Source: Brachionus koreanus
Taxonomy: Eukaryota > Rotifera > Eurotatoria > Ploima > Brachionidae
Direction of reading: 5' to 3'
Length of the DNA stretch: 64,000 nucleotides
Assembly: GCA_016987375.1 (NCBI GenBank)
Contig: PJRA01000005.1
Span: 1,769,776-1,833,775 of the forward strand
The notes beneath the pieces are model-generated. The model saw only the letters and a program-made list of their open reading frames with translations, made no database searches and was not told where the DNA came from. Below are positions 57,101 through 64,000 of the stretch, piece by piece. A program made the position numbers and the translations under genes. How positions within the stretch are numbered: the stretch's first letter is position 1; each line of letters opens with the position of its first letter.

Positions 57101-60100
57101 TTTTTCTTACAGTATTACAATTACATGTGTAAGAATTTACACTTGGTACACAGAATCCATTTGGTGAACATGGATTACTTGAACAATAATTTATAAAAGT
57201 CTCGCATCTAGTGCCAGTGTAGCCAGGTGGGCACTGACATGTCCATGAATTGAAAGAATTTTGACAAACACCATTGTTTAAACAAGGATTTGAAGAACAA
57301 AAGTTTATAACTATTTGACAAAATTGTCCAGTATAGCCTGGTAGACAGGAACAGACATAACCACCAATCAAATCTTGACAAATAGCATTATTTTGACATG
57401 GATTACTTAAGCATTCGTTAAAGTTTATTTCACAATTGAATCCAGTCCATGCAGGTGGACAAGTGCATGTGTATCTATTTGTTCCCTGTTGATTGCAAGT
57501 TCCACCATTCGAACAAGGGTTACTATCGCAAACATTTACAGCTATTTGGCAGTTTGTTCCTGTCCAGCCGGGTAAACAAGTACATGTGTAGCCAGATGTG
57601 GGAGATAACTGAGAGCATAGACCACCGTTTAGACATGGTTGAGATGTACAGACACTTATGCTAATCTCACAATTTCGACCAGTAAAATTTGGCAAGCATT
57701 GACAAACAAAGCCTGTACTTGTCGATGTGCATATACCGTTGTTTAGGCATGGTTCATTAAGACAAAAGTTTATTCTGTTTTCACAATATGTGCCAGTAAA
57801 TCCAGCAGGACACACACAAGTGGCAGAATTTAATCCTGAAGCACATGTGGCTCCGTTTTGGCATGGATAATTCAAACAATAGTCAATAAGAATGTTACAA
57901 TTAGGTCCAGTCCAACCAGGGTTGCAAGTGCAGCTAAATTAAGAATTTTTTATTTATATTTTTATTTAAATTTAAATTACTTATAGCTGGTAACGAAATT
58001 ATTACAAACCCCACGGAAACAAGGTGATGACATGCATGGATTAACTATAATGTTACAAGTTTGACCTGTATAGCCGAATGGACAAACACAAGCAAAGCTT
58101 TAGAAAATAAAATTATAAATTAAATATCAAAGAAAAAAAAGAAGCTCACTTTGTGCTTTGTTGAAGACAAGTGGCACCATTCAAACAAGGATTTGAATTA
58201 CATGGGTTTATGATTGTAGCACATCGTGGACCAGTATAACCTAATTGACATACACAAATAAATGTGTTAATTGATGTGCGTGTACAAACGCCATTATTTA
58301 AGCATGGGTTTGATTCACAAATATCAATAACTAAATGGCATAAATTTATAAGAATGAAAACGAAAAATAAGTAAACTGATTAAGTACTTTGTTGACAGGT
58401 ATTGCCAGTTGTTCCTGCCGGACAAATGCAACTAAAAGATCCAATCAAAGAAATACATGTGCCACCATAATTACATGGATTTGTTTGACAATAATTTATT
58501 TGATTTTCACATCGAGGACCAGTGTATCCCGAGGGACAAACACAGCTATATCCTCCATTGTTCAATTCGAAACAACTTGCTCCATTTAAGCATGGATTTG
58601 ATGAACAAGCCATGATTCTAAATTGACAATTTGTTCCGTAGTAATTGGGTGGACATTGACATGTGTAAGTGCCTTGAGTCGAGTTGTTAATGCATGTTCC
58701 TGTTATACAAGGTCGACTGTCGCAATAATTAATTAGTACATTACAATTGCTACCGGTGTAGCCTGGAAAGCACATACATGCATATGAACTTCCACTTTGC
58801 ATACAATTTCCATTTACACAAGGATTTGGATTACAATAATCAATTCGAATTTCACAGCTTTTAAAAATTAAAAATTTTAAAAAAAGTTTTTAAAAGACAA
58901 TAGAATTACTTTGTTCCTGTGAAACCAGCTAAACAACTGCATGAATAGAAGTTAAGAGAGTTGTAGCAAATGGCACCATTTCGGCACGGATTGCTAACAC
59001 AATTGTCAATTAAATTTTGGCAATATCGACCAGTATAGCCAGTTCGGCAAACACAATTGAAATCAAATACATTCGGAACTCGTTCACATGTAGCACCGTT
59101 CAAACAAGTCACAGAACTGCAAGGATCTATGCTTATCGAACAAGTTGGTCCGGTAAAACCAAACGGGCAATTGCACACAAATCCATTAACAATTTGCGAA
59201 CAAGTACCACCATTACCACAAGGCGATGAATTACAGTAATTAATCAAAGAATTGCAGAATGTTCCTGTATAACCTGGAGGACAAATGCATTGAATTACGC
59301 CACCCACTGATGAACAAGAACCACCAAAACCACATGGTGAACTAAGACAATAATCTATGAATGTCTCACACTGAGGACCTGTATAAGGAGCTGGACAAAA
59401 ACATTGCTAAAAAAATTTTTTTCTTTTTATTAAAATTATGCTTTTTACTATATTAAATTACATAAGTTCCAATTAGATTGTTACATTGGCCACCGTTTCT
59501 GCATGGATTACTAGCACAGTTATTAATTACTGTATTACACAATTGACCTGTGTAGCCAAAATTGCAATTACACTGAAAATTATTTCCGAATGGAACGCAT
59601 ACCCCGCTAAAGCATGGATTTGATGCACAAGGGTTAAATATATTCAAACAGCTTAAAAATTAGAATTATTAATTTTTGTTTTGTTTTTTATAAAAATGAT
59701 TTTAAAATAAATAGAATATTTTAATTCTAGTTACTTTTGTCCAGTAAATCCGGGTAAGCATGTGCAGAAGTATCCATATGTACCATTGTTAAAGCTAGTG
59801 CATTGACCATTTCCGCATGGTGCACTCGAACACGGGTCTACTTGTATGTTGCAAAATGTACCCGTAAACAAAGGCGGACAAATACATGAGAAACCAGTTG
59901 CATTATTTATACACAAGCCATTGTTGTGACAAGGACTTGAAGCACAGAAATTAACTAAATTTTCACAATTAAACCCATTGTAATCTTTTTATCAAATAAA
60001 TATTTAGAATAAATTTTTACTTTTTTATTTAAATAATACTTGATGGACATTGGCATGTATATTGACCAGGACCAGTTTGAGTACAAGATCCACCGTTGAA

Positions 60101-63100
60101 ACAGGGATTTTGGGCACACAAATCAATTATTTGATTACAATTATTGCCCGTATACCCTTGAAAGCAATTGCAGCTATACTGAAAATTACCAAAATTGGTG
60201 CAAATGCCATTGAAACATGGATTCGAATTGCATGGATTAATTCTTGTTTGACAGTTTAATCCGGTAAAGCCGACTGGACATTCACAAACATAGCTACCCA
60301 AGTTATTTAAGCATGTAGCGCCGTTAAGACATGGACTACTAATGCAGCCATTTAGCATCACAGAACAAGTTGGACCTGAGTATCCGAGTGGACAAGTGCA
60401 AAAGAATTGACCTGGTGATGGCTGATTACAAGAACCTCCATTTTGACATGGATTTATTTGACATAAATTAATTACGGTTTGACAAAGATTTCCAGTATAG
60501 CCAGCTAAGCACGAACATGTGTAGCCGACACCAGTATTGAATGTATCGATACACAAGGCATCATTCTGGCATGGATTTTGAGTTTGGCAAATGCTTACGG
60601 TCAACTCACAGAAAGTACCAGTGTAAGCTTAAAAATAAATATTTAAAAATAGTCTAAATTAGAAGTTGAAACTAAATTGTTGTTTACCAGATGGACATGT
60701 ACACTTGATGCTTGCTGGTTCAGGCTCAGAGCAAATACCGCCGTTTAAACACGGCTGAGATAAACATTCAGGTATATCCTGTTCACAGTAGAGACCTGCA
60801 TATCCTGGACGGCAAACACATACGGCTGATGTTGAATTTTGAACTAAACAAGTAGCTCCATTGAAGCATGTTGTCACAGAGCATGGATTAATCACTATCT
60901 GACATCTATCACCCGTATAACCAGCTGGACAAATACACCTATATGCATCGAAATCAGTTATATTAAGGAGGACACACAGACCATTGTACAAGCATGGACT
61001 AAAAAAAATTTTTAAATTTTGTCGGGATCAATTTAATGAAATATTGAAAAATGTTTACTTGCTGTCGCAAGCAAATCTTCTAAATTCACATCTGGGACCG
61101 TAGTAGTTGATCGGACATGAACAATTGAATCCGTTTTGAGTTGAAGTACATACACCACCATTGGCACATGGAGAACTTGCACAAAAATTTACTTGCTGTG
61201 AACAAAATGGACCTGTATAGCCTGGAAAGCAAATGCAATTTATCGAAAAAGTTGAATTTTGACTACATAGACCGTTCTAAATAGAAAAATTAAATAGATT
61301 TTTTTATTGTTTTTTTAATCAATAAGTGCTTACGGCGCCGCATGGATTTGATGCACAGAAATTAATCAATTGGGAACAAGAAGATCCAGTATAGCCAAAA
61401 GGACAATTACAAGTAAAGCCGGTGTTTGTTGGTGTACAACTACCAGTACCACAAGCATTTAAACAAACATTTGTTTCACATCGTCGACCCGTAAAACCCA
61501 AAGGGCATTGACAAAAAAATTCGGTACTTGACTGGCTTCTACAAGTGCCTCCATTCAAACAAGCTGGTGAGAACTGCTGGCATATGTCAAGTCTTGTCTC
61601 GCATCTTAAGCCTGTATATCCTTGCACACATGAACAAAAGAAAGAATTACCGAAAGGTGTACAAGAAGCTCCATTTAAACATGGTGAACTATCACATGAG
61701 TTTATCATTATGTCACAATTCCTGCCTGTATAATTCGGAAAACAGTTACATGTGTAGCCGGTTGTATTTAGAAAGCAAAGACCATTAATACAAGGTTTTG
61801 TTGAACAGAAATCAACTTGAATTTGCGAATTGCAAAATGGTCCGGTAAATGTTGGTGGACAAACACAATAGGCATTAGTTAAATTAGAGATACATGTTCC
61901 CCCATTGAAACATGTAATAAGCGAACAAGAATCTATTTGATTTTCACAATTATTTCCTTGATAGTTGTTGCCACATTCACAAATGTATCCATTGGCTGTG
62001 TTTGTACAAAATCCACCATTTAAGCATGGATTAGAAGAACAATAGTTAATTGGCATGTGACAGTATTGTCCTGTATATCCTGGCTGACAAGTACAAACAA
62101 AACCAATTCCTGCAATACTGGTGCAAGTTCCTTGAGAGCACGGATTCGGTTGACAAAAATCGTAGACAATGGAACAATCTGAACCACCATATCCTAGTGG
62201 ACAACCGCACAAATACTGATTTAGCGATCCGAAGCAAGTTCCACCATTTTTACATGGACTCGATTGACAAACATCAATTAGAATATCACACTCGTTTCCT
62301 TGAAAACCTGGTCTACATTGACAATTATAAGTATTCAGACCATTGATACAATTTGCATCATTTTTACAAGGAAAAGAAGCACTTAAATTAATTAAATAAA
62401 TAAATTATTATTTTGATTTTTTTTTCTATTACCAGTTGTTTACTAATTGGTCGCAAGAATCCCCAGACCAACCTGGGTTGCAGCTGCATCCAAAACCTGT
62501 AACAGTACCAGGTTGAGGTATGCAAAAACCATTGTTGCATGTTGCAGTACTACACAAGTTTACTTCTGCTTGACAATTTTGACCAGTGTAACCAGTTTGA
62601 CAAAAACATTGATAGCCATTTACAGAGTTTATGCAAAGACCGTTGTTATGGCAAGGCTGCGATGCACAATTATCAATTTGATTTTCACAATAAAGACCAG
62701 TGAATCCTGTTGGACAACAGCATCGTTTGTTGAAGCATGTTCCGCCATTATAACAACCTCCATTTGATGCCAAGTTGTTTGGACAATCTGGATCAAACAT
62801 AGGCTGAATTGATTTTTGATTACAATTTGAACCGATCCAATTTGTGCGGCATATTCTGTTGCCATTATTGTCGCACGTCCAATGTCCATTTACACAATCA
62901 TCACTTTGTTGGCATGTTATATTACAATAAGGTCCATAGAGATCAGCTGGACATAATTTTTCACATCTGAAACCAAATGTTCTGAAAAGATTAAGATTTT
63001 TAAAATGAATTGAAATAAATTTTGTTTCAATTTTGTTATTTACCCAGGTGGACACTGACAAACTAAATGGCCTTGACCATTCGTTGTACAAGTGCCTCCA

Positions 63101-64000
63101 TTTAGACATGTATCGCTATAACAGTTTAAAATAGTTGAGCAAGAAATTCCACCAAAACCTTTATTAAAAATATGTAGGAAAAATTTTTTTTAGTTATTTT
63201 TTCTTTTACCTTTTGGACAGCAGCAAACCGGTGATTGAGATGACACAAAGCAAAATGATCCATTTATAAAATTACATTGTGAATCTAAAATTAAGAAAAT
63301 TGATAAATTTTAAAATCAAATTTTAATTTTGTTTAAATTTTTTAAAAGTAATTAAATAACAAATCTATAACACTCATTTAAATTATCTACTTTAACTATT
63401 ATAACTATTATTATTATTATTATTATCTGATTGTGGTGACTTGAAAATGTAAACTTTTAACTAAAGATACAATAAAAAATATAATTTAATTTTCAAAACC
63501 CTAAATATTTAAATATTAAACATTTGAAATGTTTTATTTTTAGTTGATTGTGATACATCTAGAACATAGTGTGACAAGTTAACATTTATTTATTCAAAAT
63601 TAAAAAACTTACTGACTGTTTTATTTTAAATAGAAATAAATTTAAATAAAGAAGTTGAATTTTTTTTTTTAATTCTTACTTTGTTCATTACTGCATCCGT
63701 TAATGTTGAAATCAATTATATCACATTCAGGGCCCGAGTATCCATTGAGACATAGTTTTTTACCGCTAACCGGATCACAAGTATAGTGGCCATCACACGA
63801 ATCCTGTGGAACGCAATTTGTATTACATCCATCGTCATACCAATTGTTGTCACAAAACGATGTTATTCCAACCGTAATACTAAACAGAATTGACAAACAG
63901 ATTTTCAAATAATTTAAGCTAATTACTTGGTAGGTGCCAAGGTAGTTCGATTACCAAATGAGGGAATGGTGTAATAAATTGGTCCCGAAGCACCCTGCAG
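41965..64000 (-). CDS. giant DSL/EGF/C-type-lectin single-pass membrane protein (5' end outside window)
   Basis: Thirty-five exons, joined at GT/AG borders in matching phase, give 19,059 nt (6,352 residues plus stop) with no frameshift. Exons, 5' to 3': 63927-64000 (partial), 63680-63879, 63210-63284, 63044-63158, 62433-62981, 61334-62381, 61059-61276, 60688-60998, 60040-60627, 59735-59984, 59462-59651, 58910-59406, 58388-58857, 58150-58330, 57981-58097, 57111-57933, 56579-57051, 56443-56526, 56300-56391, 56112-56244, 55886-56051, 55426-55829, 53627-55373, 53448-53574, 52521-53352, 52338-52453, 51897-52186, 51655-51842, 50772-51601, 50447-50720, 49125-50393, 44252-49058, 43462-43606, 42186-43402, 41965-42123. 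Order: DSL, EGF, DSL, long EGF array, C-type lectin-like domain, repeated non-EGF modules, transmembrane helix, short tail. It would act at the cell surface or, after cleavage, outside. DSL domains are the Notch-binding parts of Delta/Jagged/Lag-2 ligands; whether this protein binds Notch is unknown. Confidence 0.93.
42186..46390 (-). repeat. tandem non-EGF modules in the C-terminal ectodomain
   Basis: About 1,300 residues after the lectin domain look like at least seven diverged copies of a 100-140-residue unit. Each has a helix ending in a Trp/Tyr-rich stretch ([44 protein letters not shown]), then alternating beta-like strands, then a Pro-x(3)-Leu helix. Furin-type sites RNRR, RVKR and KTKR fall in loops at about 45855, 45480 and 42370. 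SEA or cystatin-like folds are possible, but no GSVVV-type cleavage motif is present. I recognise no named family. Confidence 0.55.
46395..46805 (-). other. C-type lectin-like domain of the giant protein
   Basis: [18 protein letters not shown], then [38 protein letters not shown] and a final ILCKRN match the long-form C-type lectin fold, with an extra N-terminal Cys pair. The WND calcium motif is not visible, so calcium-dependent sugar binding is doubtful. A single copy sits between the EGF array and the C-terminal modules. Confidence 0.85.
46930..62830 (-). repeat. EGF-repeat array (about 115-125 repeats by length)
   Basis: Repeats of about 36-40 residues with six Cys follow one pattern: NPCxNGGTC, a short stretch, CxC, PGYTG, C. 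Many lack the full calcium-binding D-x-D/N-E start, and only some have DIDEC/NINEC-type beginnings (for example [10 protein letters not shown] near 54740 and [10 protein letters not shown] near 47530). The array runs through about 27 exons without a stop inside exons. I did not count every repeat; the number is estimated from coding length. Confidence 0.9.
62830..62981 (-). other. second DSL-like domain of the giant protein
   Basis: [14 protein letters not shown], then CVNGHWTC, then [11 protein letters not shown] gives spacing 8-3-12-7-8, again DSL-like, with NGHWTC matching the conserved GHYTC. An EGF repeat (63044-63158) separates it from the first. Canonical Notch ligands carry one DSL, so two is unusual. 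Confidence 0.7.
63680..63879 (-). other. first DSL domain of the giant protein
   Basis: [15 protein letters not shown] followed by [12 protein letters not shown] and [11 protein letters not shown] reproduces the DSL cysteine spacing (8-3-11-8-8), with one extra Cys in the third interval. The preceding exon ([10 protein letters not shown], then NRTTLAP) may be the end of an N-terminal MNNL/C2-like module lying outside the window. Confidence 0.8.

Noticed and set aside
46930..62830. A CRISPR-like or satellite array, suggested by the regular repetition of the EGF region
   Set aside because: Repetition is at the protein level (Cys spacing); DNA units are diverged, of variable length and interrupted by introns.

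Overview
The window is AT-rich animal nuclear DNA: genes have many short introns (often about 50-60 bp) with GT/AG borders, and it holds a spliced ribosomal protein gene, a spliced proteasome alpha gene, a eukaryotic initiator tRNA and several non-LTR retrotransposon relics. A chitinase with a peritrophin-type chitin-binding domain and a giant DSL/EGF membrane protein fit an invertebrate. The compact introns and strong AT bias would suit a monogonont rotifer such as Brachionus, but that is a guess; I ran no search.

Layout. 1-10 kb: AT-rich DNA with decayed mobile-element traces (a retrotransposon tail at 4109-4255 inside an inverted-repeat pair at 3864/6871). 11.08-12.28 kb: a GC-rich BEN-domain gene. 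13.7-14.25 kb: a short hAT element with an intact 8-bp target duplication. 15.6-18.4 kb (minus): short/branched-chain acyl-CoA dehydrogenase with a tandemly duplicated 69-codon exon. 19.5 kb: a palindromic MITE. 20.9-21.6 kb (plus): ribosomal protein L17. 22.0-27.05 kb (plus): GH18 chitinase, whose catalytic motif is partly encoded by a 10-nt micro-exon. 27.1 kb (minus): a possible small membrane protein. 28.1 kb: tRNA-iMet. 29.15-30.35 kb (plus): proteasome subunit alpha type-3. 33.7-35.7 kb (plus): one long open frame combining a PD-(D/E)XK-like nuclease segment with an SF1-helicase-like NTPase, lying between two direct copies of a repeat. 35.9-36.1 kb: assembly gap. 36-41.5 kb: a mobile-element graveyard with fragments of at least two, probably three, non-LTR retrotransposon families and tRNA-derived repeats. 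41.97-64.0 kb (minus): one gene of at least 35 exons that runs off the right end. My hand-joined exons stay in frame throughout and give 6,352 residues within the window.

The housekeeping genes are independent single loci, not an operon. The giant gene encodes a single-pass surface protein: two DSL-like domains, a very long EGF array (roughly 115-125 repeats by length), one C-type-lectin-like domain, a long array of a repeated non-EGF module with furin-type sites, a transmembrane helix and a 25-residue tail. A degenerate copy of part of its 3' coding exon lies at 32.7-32.9 kb, just upstream of the nuclease-helicase gene.

The strongest candidates for something undescribed are the nuclease-helicase gene, the architecture and C-terminal repeat module of the giant DSL/EGF protein, and the mutually exclusive exon pair in the dehydrogenase. 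All exon joins, counts and alignments were made by hand from the sequence.
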